64,000 bases of DNA from Phalacrocorax aristotelis (Eukaryota > Chordata > Aves > Suliformes > Phalacrocoracidae): the NCBI RefSeq assembly GCF_949628215.1, contig NC_134281.1:42738512-42802511 (forward strand), in the 5' to 3' direction. The stretch's first letter is position 1. The number at the start of each line of letters is the position of its first letter. Both the position numbers and the translations under genes were made by a program. Below are positions 32,450 through 45,900 of the stretch, piece after piece. The notes beneath the pieces were generated by a model. The model searched no databases, was not told the origin of the DNA, and saw only the letters and a program-made list of their open reading frames with translations.

Positions 32450-35400
32450 GGTTGAATTTGGTTCCTCCAGGTAAGACTTGCAGGGGCAGGTGCCCCAGAT
32501 GAGATACTGCTACTCTTTTTTCCTAAAGACGAATATGAAATAATGATGGGGAGAGGTGAAGGCTGGAGGGCTTAAAGGTTCTGGTTAACCTGTGTGCCAA
32601 CTTATTTAGGTCCTGGAACCATAAGTGCTAAGATCAACCGCTAGCCCAGCTCTCATAGGTGAGTCACAGCAGCACATGGCAACTAGTGTGGTAGCAAGAT
32701 CTGAGGAGGGACTTCCTTTGCAGACATGGCCAGTCAGGGCCAGACTGACTTCTTTTTCACAGCATAATAAAAAAACCTAGTGAGACTTTCTATGAGTTGA
32801 GCTTTAAAGAGGTCTGCTGAGGGACCTGAGTGGGTGGGGCCAAGCAGGACCTGATCTACAACAAGATGAGGACTTGTGGTTCCTCAGAGCTGGGAAAGAG
32901 GCCAAAGCCCTTTGGAACCCATGGTTGACATCTCCTAACCTATAGCCTACATTATCCCTAAATGGACACAGTATCGCCTAACCATGGGTTAGTTATTTTA
33001 AATGATTTTTAAGAAGTTGTAATCTGGTTTTTCAATCCACCTCACATGCTGAAGTCATTGCTGCCGGCATGTCTGAGCCAGCAGATCTGGATGTGTTCCT
33101 CTCCCATGGCAGCTGATGGTCTAATCCAGCTCCAAGTCAATGGGAGTGTCTCTGTTGACTTCAGTGGAGGCTGGCTGGGGTTTTGAGGAGCTGGCTAAGC
33201 ACACAGAGAGCAGCATGCTGGGCTCTCCCAATAAGCATTGCAACTCTTGCATGCTGAGGAAGATGCTGTAAGCCCAATAAGCACAGTTTGGCCCTGTCAT
33301 AGTAGCAACACCTAAACTAACTTGCAGATGAATAGCATTAAACATCTTTGCTGCATTAGCACAGGGTGTCAAGTAAATGAGTACATACAAACCCAGCCAA
33401 TGCACACAGCAAAAATTACCATCCGTATTCAGGAAGCAACAAATCAGATCTCATGCCATTGTCAGAACTATTTAAATTGTCATTTGCCATGTCACCCTTT
33501 CTTTTTTTAGTGGCTCATTAAGCCACATATTGGCATCTTTGTACTCGGATATATATTTTATCTTCAGTAGTGCATATGAAATCTAATATATTAATGACTT
33601 GGGGAATAAATTTGCATCCAAGACTCCATTATTTTTATCTTGTTTTTCTCTTTAACCAAGTCACAAGAAGTACACATTTTAATCTCCAAATATTCCAGAA
33701 TGGTCCAGCAGAATTAGGCAAATCCATTACATATTGGCGTAACAGCACTAAGAATAGAATCTCTACAGAGTTTTGCAAAAGGAGACTTTTCTACAAATGG
33801 AAAAACTTTAAGTTAGTCCTGTAAAAAAATCACGAGAGGAAAACAAGTAGTTTGAGTGTCTGCCCATGCACTCTGTCTTGTTTTTTGTTTGGTTTTCCCC
33901 ACCCCCCAGTGTTGGCCTTTGGATGCCCTAAAGTTGCCAGAGTATTGATTAAACACTGCAGAAAAGGAAATTGGTGGAGAGGTTAGAAGATAAGCCTTGA
34001 ATGGTTTCAGGCACTAAAGAGATAAAGCTGGGTGAGGTACTTAAATATTGGATATAACCAAAATGCAACTGAGGCCTTTAATGGGATCAGGATAGCAGCT
34101 CGTCACTGGGGAGGCTTCAGTTTTCTGCCATCCACGAACAGGCACAGAACAGAAAACCACCCTTGTCCTCACAACCCCCCAAGCCCAGAGGCAGATTAAT
34201 AAAGACTTACAGACCAAAACAGATGCACAATATTTGTTAATGGAGAGGTTTTTAGATTTGTATGAGTGAGCCTATTCCTTACCTCTTCTTCCCCTGAGGC
34301 AGCCCCCCTTTCCATGCACTGCTTCAGGAGCCAAGGTCCTGAGAGGGCAGTGACAGCAAGTGAGGTGAGCTGCTTACTGCCATTCTCAACTTCTATGCTA
34401 AATTATACTCTCCATTTTAGGTACTAAATGGGCAATCTGAATGAAGTTCATATCTACTTCCTTAGTGATTCTGAACTATTGGAGATGCTGAAGTTCTTTT
34501 TGTAGAGGGGCAGGTAAAGCACCCACCAACTTTTGAAGGGTGCCCAGTAAGGGCTGCCATAATTTTTTAAAAATATTCCTATTGGTAAATATATAGACAG
34601 CAGAGTCAGTGGAAGGACAAACCTGTTCAATCACACAGGGGACGGGTCTGTAGAGATGCTCTCTGTAAAGAGAAGGATGGGTCAGTTGCAGTGCCTCTTC
34701 AGTTTCAGGCCTCTTGGAGAGCTGTGGTGGGGCTTTTGGAGGTGGGCGTCCCACCAGCGCATTTCACACCAGACACTGACAGCTGTGAAATGTTGGCTGT
34801 GTCTTGCAATGCAAGCCAATGTACAGCTAGGCAATATTCCTTGTGTCTTTCTCAAAAAAATCCAAAGTATCTTGGGAGAGGAATCTGCGTGCATAGCTAC
34901 GCAGGCGGAGAGGCAGGGGTCTGCTCTGCCTGTCTGCCCTCGGAGTAGCCATCTCACCCAGAGCCACCTCTCCACACACAGCCACCCGGTCCCAGCAGGG
35001 CTGGGACTGCTCTGTGACTTACAGGGTTGGTGGTAGTGGGACTATCTCTACTCCTGGCAAAATGTGAAGCTGGATGAAGAAACTTTCCTTTTGTCCCAGG
35101 AAAGCCAAGCAATGGATGATCTCAATCAGAGTGTCTGGTGACTTCTTTATTTTTCAAGGCATGGCATTTCCAGGCATGATAATTGATGAACTTATTTCCT
35201 AGAGAGTCAAGAGCTGAAGGCAGATGCAGGTTGGGAGTGTTAGTAGTGAAGAACGTCCAGACTCAGAGTTTTGCAGCTGTAGGCACTAGGATTTTACACA
35301 ATGTTAGTAACACAGTTTTGGGGAAATCTGTGTCTAAGGGAAAAAGCAGGCTTTTCTATATCTAAAGTGAGGTATATACCAAATATCCAGTTACTACAAC

Positions 35401-36600
35401 TGATTTTAGGAAGCCAGATTACAGGTTTTTCCAAGGTACATGAGTTGTGTTTTCTGAAATATTAAGCATTTATTTTTAATCAACTTTTTGAAACATCAGT
35501 GAATTGTTTATGATGGTTTTGCTACCAGGCCTCCAATGCTGCTAGGGAAAGATGTGTATACAGAGACCTAGAGGGCAGATGACAGCAAAAAGGAATATGA
35601 GCTACCGAGGAACTCTACAAAGAAGTTCCTTTTAAAATCAAAGCAAAACAATTTTTAAAGGTATTTTAATCAGATTTTAAAAAAATTATCATGAGGAACG
35701 TGAATAATCACGCACTGTATTTTAGTACCTGCAGGAGATTTTAGACCCCACATCTAAAAGACCTGGCCTTCATTATGGACATCTGATGAGTCAATATATT
35801 TAATCTCTCGTCAAAAGGTCACTCATCTGAATTCCAAAACACACTTACTTTTTTTTCCTTAGATTGGAATATTACCATAACTGTTACTCTGCTGTTCTGA
35901 ATAGCATCAATTGTAATGCTGTAACAATCTGCGGGGGTTGAGGTTTTGCAGCTGGCTGCCTGGTTTGAGCTACTTGGAGCCGCAGGCCTGCAGCAGAGCC
36001 AAGTCCAGGCTCTGCTGTTTGTGGAGAAAGGTCTCCCTGAGGGCCTACCAGTGTGGGGACTGAGCCACCAGAGATGGTGCAACTAGGTGTGAAAGACAGT
36101 AATGGATGTGTGCAGACAAAATGTAGGTGTCCAGATGATGATGATGATGATGATAATGCACCTGTTCTAAACTGATTGCTTCAGTCCTTGGAAGAAGATG
36201 AGATAATGCTGAGGGAGCGATCCTGCGATGGGCAAGATGAATTGTGACCTGGAAGTGCCCCTCTCTTCCTTAACTGCCAAGGCAGCCTAACAGCTTTTTC
36301 AGAGTAGACATCTAATTTGTAGGTTATAAAATGTAACTGAGGTGAATCCACCTTTCATGCCCAGATACGAGACATCCTGTTTTCCATATGTTAGGGTATG
36401 GTATGTTTCATGTCAAGACCTGTACAGAGATTTAGAAATGAAGTTGAAGCAGAGACCAATAATTAAAGGGATCACAAACCCTAGGATGTGGATGCTGCCT
36501 CTCTCACACCCTTCTCCTGTGAACCTTGGGAAAATCACCCTGGGCAGGATCTTTAAAGATGTTCAGGTATGAAGTGCTTTTGGTTTCAAGTGAATTGCCC
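32450..36600. other. Non-coding DNA with few identifiable features
   Basis: No exon, RNA gene or intact element is visible apart from the possible repeat fragment at 33110-33190. A trinucleotide run (GAT)7 occurs at about 36134-36154. A CTCF-like word, GACCTAGAGGGCAGA, lies at 35565-35579 on the plus strand; its core matches but its flanks are poor. Confidence 0.5.
33110..33190. mobile_element. Possible ancient amniote repeat fragment
   Basis: The segment 'TAATCCAGCTCCAAGTCAATGGGAGTG' (in two short parts) followed by 'GTTGACTTCAGTGGAGGCTGG' resembles the very common amniote repeat block with CTCCCATTGACTTCAATGGGAG-like inverted halves. Only about 80 bp are retained. Confidence 0.45.
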
Positions 36601-36604
36601 AGCT

Positions 36605-36752
36605 TGTAGTCAATGTGAGTTAGGCATCTAAATGCTGCTGGGATTCTTGCCCTTAAATCTCTGTCTCTGTTTCCTTGTTTGCAACACAGGGATAATACCT
36701 ACCTGCCAGGTGGGATTACTGTCTGCAGTACTTTGAGATCTTTGGGTGGCTG
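36605..36752 (+). mobile_element. MIR/CORE-SINE relic
   Basis: GTTAGGCATCTAAATGCTG is followed by TCTCTGTCTCTGTTTCCTTG, ACAGGGATAATACCTACCT and then GTACTTTGAGATCTTTGG. This is the MIR/CORE-SINE order: 'TTAGGCACCTAA', 'CTCAGTTTCC..', 'GGGATAATA' and the 3' 'AGCACTTTGAGATCCTTGG' ending. Ordered agreement over about 150 bp makes chance unlikely. Confidence 0.6.
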
Positions 36753-36754
36753 AT

Positions 36755-39700
36755 GCTGCTGGTGAAAAGTGAAAACTTGTCATGAATTTCAGATTGTCTT
36801 GCATGTCAAGTACTGCAGAGAGTGTAGTCCCCGGGCCCCACAGCTCTGAGCACTGCTGCAACCGACCCCAGATTTCTGTGACAAAACTCATAGCACAAAG
36901 TGGTCTGTGAGATCAGCTGCTCCCTACCTCTTGGCTTCTTACTGACTTCTGGTGCTGTGACTCAGAGGCCTTAGTAAGGAAGCAGCATCAAGGTAGAGCG
37001 TACTTATTCTGGTCTCTATTGCACTAGCACTGAAACATTTGCTTTTTCCTTAAAATGTGGCTTCTGAAGAGGAAAATATCCTGTTTTTTCTGGATTGCTA
37101 GAGTCAGGCTTGGAGCATTGCAACAGGAGCAGGCATGCAGATATAAGAGGGACTGTTTGGCTGCTCAAGACTCCCAGTCAGTTGCCCATCTCTCCCAGCA
37201 GATGATGCTAAAGTGCGATTGTTTTGAGCAATTTTAGGGAAGTGGAAGATTTTGCCAGGGGAAATCCGAGGTGGTAGGAAGGCTTCTGGGGCTCCGTGCT
37301 GCAGGGGGAACATACAGCAGGTATCCTGAAAAACCTGGACACCAATTCGCTCCTGTCTAGTATTTATTAACAGCTTGAAAAGTAACAGGATTTGCGTTTA
37401 TGCAGGTTTTCAGGATTTTTAAGCAGACCATGACATGCCTACATTTACATGTGTGTTTCTGCAGTTCTCACGGAATGCCAGCATCATACTGTCTTACCAT
37501 GCCATTTCTTGTCTCCACTGCCATCAGAGAGCTCCTTACCTTTGTTTCCATACCATGTTACTAACCTCTGTTCAGCGCAGTCAGACCCATTCAGGGTAAA
37601 TAATTTGGAATGAAATATTCAGCAAGAGTTGTAGCTTTCTAGTTGCTTTTGAAACATGCAGTGACATTTATTACTAGACACAAAGCAGCATTTTGCCTGT
37701 AGAGGCTGCCAAAGTTCAGATATGTTTAAGCTCCAGCCGCTCTCTGGAGCCAGGAGAGGAAGTGGTTCTGGAGTGGAAGTGTAGGCTCAGATATACATTT
37801 CCTTGGAATTTAGGAAAATTAGAGGGAGTTTGGCTTTGTCTTTACTTCCATCGGAGCTTTTCTGAGGACTTCGAGGGCAGCCAATATAATTCACTCTGAA
37901 ATTAAGTTTTAAAGTTCAAAAGTTCATCTGGAAGTTATTAATAAAAACAATAAAAATATAAACTTAAACCCAGTACTTTTTAGTAAGGAAAAATTGTCTA
38001 TGTTTTTTCAGTTGGATATTTTTTGTACTTCTGTAGCTCAAAAGCCTTTTTTTCCCCTTTTAAGAAAAAATACAAACTATTAGTCTCTTTATGAGACTTC
38101 TGGGGTCTGCATCTGCTGTAAAGACACCCCTTGGCTCTCAGCATCCAAGTCATTAGTCCTGGACTGTTGTGCATTAGGAAACATGCACAAAGTCCCTGTC
38201 CTCACAGACAATTTAGAACAAAGCATATTTTGGGAAAAGGATGTACAGAAAGACAAAAAGATTTCTCTGGATCCCATGTCTGGTAAGTGGAGGGGCTCAG
38301 AAAAGGAGTACTTGATTCCTCATCAAATGTCTGGTCTGCTGGACCATTGTTGCTTCTATGTTAGTACAGTTATCAATTATACACTAGGGTTGTATGATAT
38401 AACACCACCACTACCACTCCCAAACATAATGCACATTGTCAGAGATCCAGTGCTGATGTTGCCTTCCTTGTCCCTGACTGATATGTTTACTTGGGTCAGA
38501 AGAATATCCTGGGACAGTCAAGAATGCTTCAAGATATATGGATGGCCTTGTTTTCTTCAAAGCCCTTGGACTACAATCAAATTGCCTGAAGGAATCTTTT
38601 AAGAGCCTTTTAGTCTCCTTTAAGAAAAGAGGTTCTGCAACTGACTGTATTTAGTTTTCTTGAATTCTCTCGATATGCTGTCTATTCAGTGCATGCTCAA
38701 GCAACCACAGCCAAGGCTGCTGAATAAGTGGAGACGTTTTATATCCCCTGCTCTCTGGAGATCACACTTACCAAGCTGGGCTTTCTTCTCCACCCACCTT
38801 GGAAAAAGGTTATCAATGGGAGTAGGACAGATGGAAGTTTTACAAGAGGTAGCGAACAGGACAAACTCAGTTGTACATGAGCTTTTATAGTGATAGATGA
38901 GGTGAAGACCACCCGAGGTGGCTGTGGAGCAGGAAAGTTTACTGACAGCAAACTGTAGGAGAGCTGGAAAACAGCCTGATGGGCTCTTGGTTCAAATTCT
39001 GAACTAAATGAGCAGTATTATCCTCTTGGGATTTCGTCACTAGGTGGTCAACAAGGTATGCATGGGCAGAATGGATGGTGAGATTTTTAGAGAAACTCCA
39101 GGAGAACAATCAATAATTATATTAAATGGAGATGAATGTGAAGTATGGCATGAGAAATCTGATGCTATTGTGCTCTTTCTACCCTAAGTCAGGCAAAATA
39201 TGAAATACAGTCTGTAAGAGCAAAATAGGATTTTTCTCAGTTGTCAGGGACCCCCAGTATCTTTTACAAGTGGAGCTATTATTTGAAAAAAGGATGGCAA
39301 GAACTTACTTAACTTTGGGCGTTTCACTATTTGAGAGTACTTGAAAAAGAAGGGTAAATGTGGCTGATAAGGACTCTAAAGCAGCTAAAAGCAATTGCAG
39401 AATTAATTACTTCAGAGTTGCACACTGTTATTAGAGTTTGAGGTGCTACCCTTCCAAAAATGGCCAAAGCAAATGAAATGGGAACCTCCAAGCAATAGTA
39501 TTCTGACCTCATCAGATGCCTCTGTATAATTTAGACTGCATTAGCAATTGTGTTCACAAAATCCTGGGTAGAAGAGGGGAAAGATTTATAGATAGCATTA
39601 CGTCCTAAAGGGATTCATACAATAAAATTATAAAATGCATTTAACAATACATAATTAGCACTTTTCATCCATAAATTGCCAAAGTGATATTTTTAAAAGG

Positions 39701-42700
39701 AGGACATTACCTAACTCCATGTGAACTAAATAACTTTACATCAAATGAGACGATTTATGTGTTTGAAAGATGTTTATATTTGAAATAAGAGCATCATTTA
39801 ACATCTCTTCGCCTTTCTCTCATGCTGATTTATCTCCCAGATTTCTGGAGGTCACTCTTATTGGTAGAAGTCAGCATTTGTTGTGTTTTGCAATGCAAAA
39901 ATTCTTTTCATTCCCTAACACTAGAACAATATTTCATTGAATTGCTCTGGTTTATTAGACTAGTTGCACAGATGTCCTCTCTTCCTGAGCCAGATGTACA
40001 GAGTGCTGCTTCCAGCTTAGCCCAAACTGGAACATGTTGACAGAATAACATAACTGAGGCCAGACATATTGCATTTTACACTAAAGGTCATGCAAAAAGC
40101 ACAGGCTGCATATAGCATGGGCTGTTTTACATAAACACACATTTGGTTCAGCTTTGGTATAGGGATTACTGAAAGAATGCTTGGGGAGGACAAGCTATAA
40201 AGCAGTTGGAAAGATTTGACAGTTGTTGAATGAATTACCCCCGAACTGGTACATCTCTCTAAGAACACATGTGAAGGACTCTCTGCAAAAGGAGGTGAGA
40301 GAAAACTTGCAGGGAAACATTTCTGCTTGAGATTCTTCCAGTGAGACAGAAACTACTTTGCAAGTTTAACAGGAGATTTCTCAAGGACTTTTTCAGTACA
40401 GTGGGTTTGATTCAGCGTTGTCCTTACCTTGCTAATACCTTTCACCAATATAAGAGGAGTAATTAGAAGAGAAGAACTCAAACTGCCTAACAAGGAAGCT
40501 GAACCAATGCAGGCAAGGCCAGAATGTTTCCAGTGGCTACAGTATCTATCTGGGAAAGAGCTTGAGAGAAGCGTATATGGATCCAGATGTTACAGATGAG
40601 GAAGAATTGTCCTGCAAAGCGCCTACAGCTTCAAATGCTTTCTTTTCCACTCACATGAGCTGAAGAAGCAGACAAGGACCTGGAGCCAGATTAATTTTAG
40701 GATGAAGGTGCAAACCCAGTTCATGGCCAAAACCGCCAGTGCTTGTTTGTTAACCAGGTTGGTCTTGTGTGGCAGAAACCTTGCATAGCACATGTCATGC
40801 TGACTTCAATCCTTGTGACAAGATCCTTCTGAATTTTGGAATTTACCTGTCGCAGCAGGCTTTTTTTTTTTCCCCAAGAAACTTAACCCCTCTCAGTTTT
40901 CTGATCTAAAAAACTGGTACAAACATTAACCTTCTAAGGATACTGTTCAGTTTAATTAATCAGTGTTCATAAAGTCTTCAAATTAAAAGACAGTATGGGC
41001 TGTAAGTGCCAAGTATTACTGGTACTATGAACAAATGCACAACAGCAAATGAATATAAGCACGCTGCGAAAGAGGAATGTCATTAAGGAAAGAGGTCCCG
41101 TTTCAAGCTGCCAAATACAAAGGAGTGAGTCATTTATTTTCAGTACGAAAAAACATTTCAATGTTGTTCTTTAAGTGATTCTGCTTATGATCATTAGTCC
41201 TTAGCTAACTGCTATAAATATTTCAAATTGGTGACTCGGTCTTCTATTCCCACCTAGAAATGCAGAAAAAGAGGAGTGGAAAACAGAAAAATAAAAATAG
41301 TTGAAAAGCAATGTCTGTTTTGCCACATGCTAAATACAGGCGTCTTTGTCTTATGCATGTCCTTGCCTTTTTTTCCTGAAGACATCTCTGTGTGTATGGG
41401 ACTGTGCTGTCCCATGCTTTGTCACTACAGTCTGACCATGATTTATGAGTTGATAAATGTCTAAAAGCTGGATCACAAAACATCATTTTTGTTCTTTCCT
41501 GACCTTAGCTGTGACCTCTGGGACTGCAGGCAGAGAGAAATGTGTGATTTCAGTACAGGCGGGCAGGGCAAGGCAATCTGCTGGCACTGCTAAAGCGGAG
41601 TTTCACATTTCTATGACAGAGAGTACATTAAATTGGCCCGCAAAGGAGTTGCAAAGGGTACAAGAGGTGGCAGGAGTTTCTCTCTCAAACATTTTCAAGC
41701 AGTGCCCTGGCTCCCTTGGATATGCTCGGTACATCCAGTGACAAATGAGCCGTTTTTGAGTTATTTTTCAGGTTACTTTAGCACACAGTATTCTAAGCAT
41801 CTTTTGCAGTAGTTGTGATTTGAAACAAAATTGTACAAGTGTATGGTATCTGAGGTTTTGGAGCAAAATACGTGCATGGATACGTATACCTGCTTATTTT
41901 ATTCCTTATAACAACTAGTGCATTTCCTGTCAATATGCTATATAACAAGCTGCACAGAACAGGCTGGTCTCTCCCCTCCGTCCTGTCACCTGACTGCCAG
42001 ACCACTCTGCCCTCCTGCACCACAAGGTCATTTCTCACGTGCTGCCTCACCTAAACAGTGGCTCTGTCTGCTCACTGCATCAGAAAGTCTTTTAATATGT
42101 GCTTGCACATAGCAAGCATTATTACCCAAACAGAGCCTCTGACTCAGTTAGTGTCCTGAAAGTGGTAAAAGTGATGGGAACTATGTGAAGATGAACCCAA
42201 GTGCTCCTGCATGTCCAGTCCATCGCACAGTACGAAGATTTTCGACATGCTCAGCACAAGCAGATGTGGATTTGCTAAGAAGTTCGCCCATATGTAGTCT
42301 CATCAGACAAAGAACCTAAAATCCAGTGCAACACTATGCCCTGAGGTACAACAGGACTGTGTAACTTAAGATTTTCACTAATATAAGGCTATTGAGATAT
42401 TTTAACTCTGTGAAGAAGAATCCTCTTCTTCCAGAGAAGTCAACAAAAAGACACTAGTTTAAAACTGGAGTAACACAGTGGCAAATTGGATTCAGATCCT
42501 CAATAGCAGTTGTCTCCATTCCCTCCTCTCATGGAGGCAATGAAAAATGGCAGCTGAACCCTCTGGACAATGCTGCATGAATTGGCTGAGACAGGATCAT
42601 TAGGAGAGCATGAGTTTGCTGAGCTGTCTAAGTGACAGGGCTGTGTAACTCGCGCAGCACATTCACCCAGCGGGCATTACTTTGATAGCAAAGAAAATCT

Positions 42701-42835
42701 TTCCTGCTCTTACAAAGACTGAGACTATGATCTTCCCTCTGGAAAAGAGGTGGCAGCACACAGCAGGGAAGTGGGGGCTCATAGAAGCAGAGGTGGCAGA
42801 AAATAAAATTTCAGGGCTTGCTTTCTGATTAAGTC
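36755..42835. other. AT-rich non-coding DNA
   Basis: I see no supported gene, RNA or intact mobile element. The longest open frame (139 codons at 38183-38602) has no domain or composition that suggests a protein. A T run lies at 40861-40871. The interval is probably intronic or intergenic. Confidence 0.5.
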
Positions 42836-42839
42836 TGCT

Positions 42840-42935
42840 TTACTCCATACATGAGTTTACCAATCAGTAAAATAGGTAAAATACCCATCTAGAGCATTGA
42901 CAGTTCTTAATTTGAGTTTAGCTAGGTATAGCTAC
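42840..42935 (+). mobile_element. Possible MIR fragment
   Basis: GTTTACCAATCAGTAAAATA is followed by TAAAATACCCATCTAGAGCATTG, which parallels the MIR segment 'TTCCCCATCTGTAAAATGGGGATAATA..ACCT'. The piece is short, so confidence is low. Confidence 0.35.
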
Positions 42936-42939
42936 TGCT

Positions 42940-45900
42940 GGAAATTCAAAGCATTGTTGCAAAATCCAGTACACTTTTGACAGGTTATGTTGCCTTTTAC
43001 CTTGCTGATTCTAGAGAGAAGTTGGCACAGGTTATTAGTGATGAGTTTTTTTCCCAGCTGATGGCTGTTTAGAGAAGACCAAGAAATGACTCAGAGGTCT
43101 AAGGCGATTCTTGCCTCTGCTCATTTCAAAGCTGTAATTCTCGTCCTATCTGGAATTGACAGAAGAGAAGCCAAAGTAAATGGATCTTGCAGAGGATGAG
43201 CCCCTTGCAGCACAGGCATCTTTCTGGCAGGTATGAGGTGAAGGTGATGGATGAGGTCAGTGCAGGATCCCTGCTCTCTCTCCTGACACCTTTAATGCAT
43301 ATGAAGAAGAGAAATTCTGGTCTTCAGCTCTGTCACTCAAAGATTTCTTTGCAGAGCTATGTTTATTACAAAATAATTATAACTGCAAATTAGGAATGGG
43401 GGTGTTCTAGCACCTCCTTACATCCCTCTCATATGTGTCTAAAATAAAACTAGCGTTGCGAAACTATTGTAACCTTCTGTTATAAGTTCAAGTCAGAAAT
43501 GAAACTGAGACACTCAGTTAAGCTCGAACACTGTATATGTTGGCTTTACTGGCCATTTTCTAATCCCAGCAAGCCTATTTTCTGCATTAAACAGTCCAGT
43601 GTATTTGTAGCAACTTTAAATAAATGTACAACTCAAAGCACAGCTGAAGTTATTCACACCAGGTCCATTACACAGCTTTTGCTCCTGTGGAGTATCATGT
43701 CCTCAGTTCCTCATGATGGTGATGCTAGCCCTGAGTGAGGAGGACATTCAGGAGTGATGCTCACACAAATTGATGAACACTTTTCCATTGCCCTCGATGG
43801 ATAAGTTTGGTTCGGACCAATGTTTCTCAGGGAACGTCATGCAGATTGTAAGGGGACAACAGCAGAAGCAGGCAAGCCAAAGTTCATTGAATTGGGTGAG
43901 TCATGGTTATGTTTGCAAGCTGCAGGTTTCTATTACATAAGTAATTTTGCTGCTGTGAGGACCTCTAATTACAGCAGGCTCTCAGTCAGGTGGCTATCTG
44001 GGGACAGACAGAGCCTAATCTGCCTTCCCATACAGACTCCAGTAATTTCTTTCTGGAGAAATTATCTTCCAGAATTCAGTGGGCTTGGTTCTTATTTAAA
44101 GGTATTTCGTAGCAGTCTTTTTAAAAGACTAGCTCTCAAATCCCTAAAATCTCCTTTTGCATGGTCAGCTAAGTTATAAAAATGAGGGTTTAAAATCAGT
44201 GGAACAAACTCTTTCCTAAAACAGTGTAAGAGTCATTCCAAGTAATATAAATATTATGAGGACACACTCAGGGCCCAAATCTATAATGCCTGGGCCAAAA
44301 GCAGAGCAGAGCCTAACTGAGATCTTGAGATACCATTTAAACATATGTAACAAGTATGATCTCCACTTTTGTAATGATTGGAGTCTTCAGCAACGACAGG
44401 GAGAAGAACTGAATGAAAAATATTACTGTGAGGGTATATTTTACTATCTGAAGTATTTTATGGACTGCTTCAAGGGAATCAATGCATTAAATATGCATAA
44501 CTGCATTAGAAAAAGAGACATCATTATATGCATTCCCATGTTTTACGTTCATGCTGTATGTTTTATGTTACATGGGACTCATTGAGCTGGTTAAGGTTTA
44601 GGAAGCTCTTAAGAAAGGAAATGCTCTTGACATTTGCAATTTATTTGTAAAACAGATCCAGAAACTGAAGGGGAAAAAAAAAAAGATTTGTGTGAGTATA
44701 TGATGGCATAAAATCAGAATAAAATGCTAAGTATATAATAGGGACATATATGGAAAATAAATACATTAAAACCAATTTAAAGTTGTGAAGAATAATTTAA
44801 AAGGAGAAAGCAGAAGCAAGACTAGGCAACACAATATATAGCACGCATGTGGTTGGGCTTCAAGTGTAGTCGTGATGGTTACGTATATCTGTACTTCTCT
44901 GCAGAATTCATCAGGACAGGGACCTAATCAAATATCTTTTGCCCAGGTTTAAGCAGGATAGAAAAGGATTATGCTCTATGCATTTTAGAAACCACTAACA
45001 GGTGCCTATTGATGTTTTGGGTGTATATTTATGTTCTGACTTGGTTATTGCGAATTAAGACATATAACACCTAATTATTTCAAACCATTGCATAACCGGA
45101 ATTTCACCTTCAGCTCCCTGTATTACTGATGACAATCTTAGCCTAGCATCGTAGGTATCTCAATGTAGATGTATATATTTTAAGGACTTCTGGGTCATCA
45201 TATGGCCAGCAATGTATTTCATCCTGTGGATGCCATGCTATGCTTGCCTTGAGGCTTGTTTCAAGGTCTTGATTAACGCCACTGCTCCATGCCTAGTTAA
45301 GCTGGCAGAAGCCTGTTCTGCAACCAAAATGGGTTTCCTGTCCCCCTGTGCTCTCCAGATGGTTGTTCATGCTCCCTCCCCCTGTGTCGGCACAGGTGTT
45401 TCTCTGACCATGCAGTGAGAGATCAGAAAACTGATCTCAGTGAAAATTGACCTGGTTTAAAAAAGAAATGCCTAGTTTTCTGACAGGCCATTTCCTTGGC
45501 TGGGTTCACTGAATGTCTGTGAGGGGGAGTGGCAGCAAAGCAGGAGCAGAGTGGGCAGTCAGGGCTGGGAAAAGGAGGACAGGGGTCCTCCTCTGGTCAG
45601 CTTCTCTGGAAGTACGGGAAAGTGTAGCTTGGAAATATTTAAGCAGTATCCAGGTACCAGTATCCAGTTGGATCATGGACCTCCTTACAGACCTGCATAA
45701 GGAGAACACTTCACCCACGACCAAGCTGCTGAAGAAGCAGCTCCCTCTGAGAATATTGGCCATAAAACCAAGTCCCTATGGATTTGCATCTGCTGCTTGG
45801 TAGAAAATGCCTGTGCATACGCGCTTCCCTGATGGTAAGGAAATTCTTTATAATTGAAATCAACCAAGATCCTGATGATAAATACCTTCTAATTTTAGAC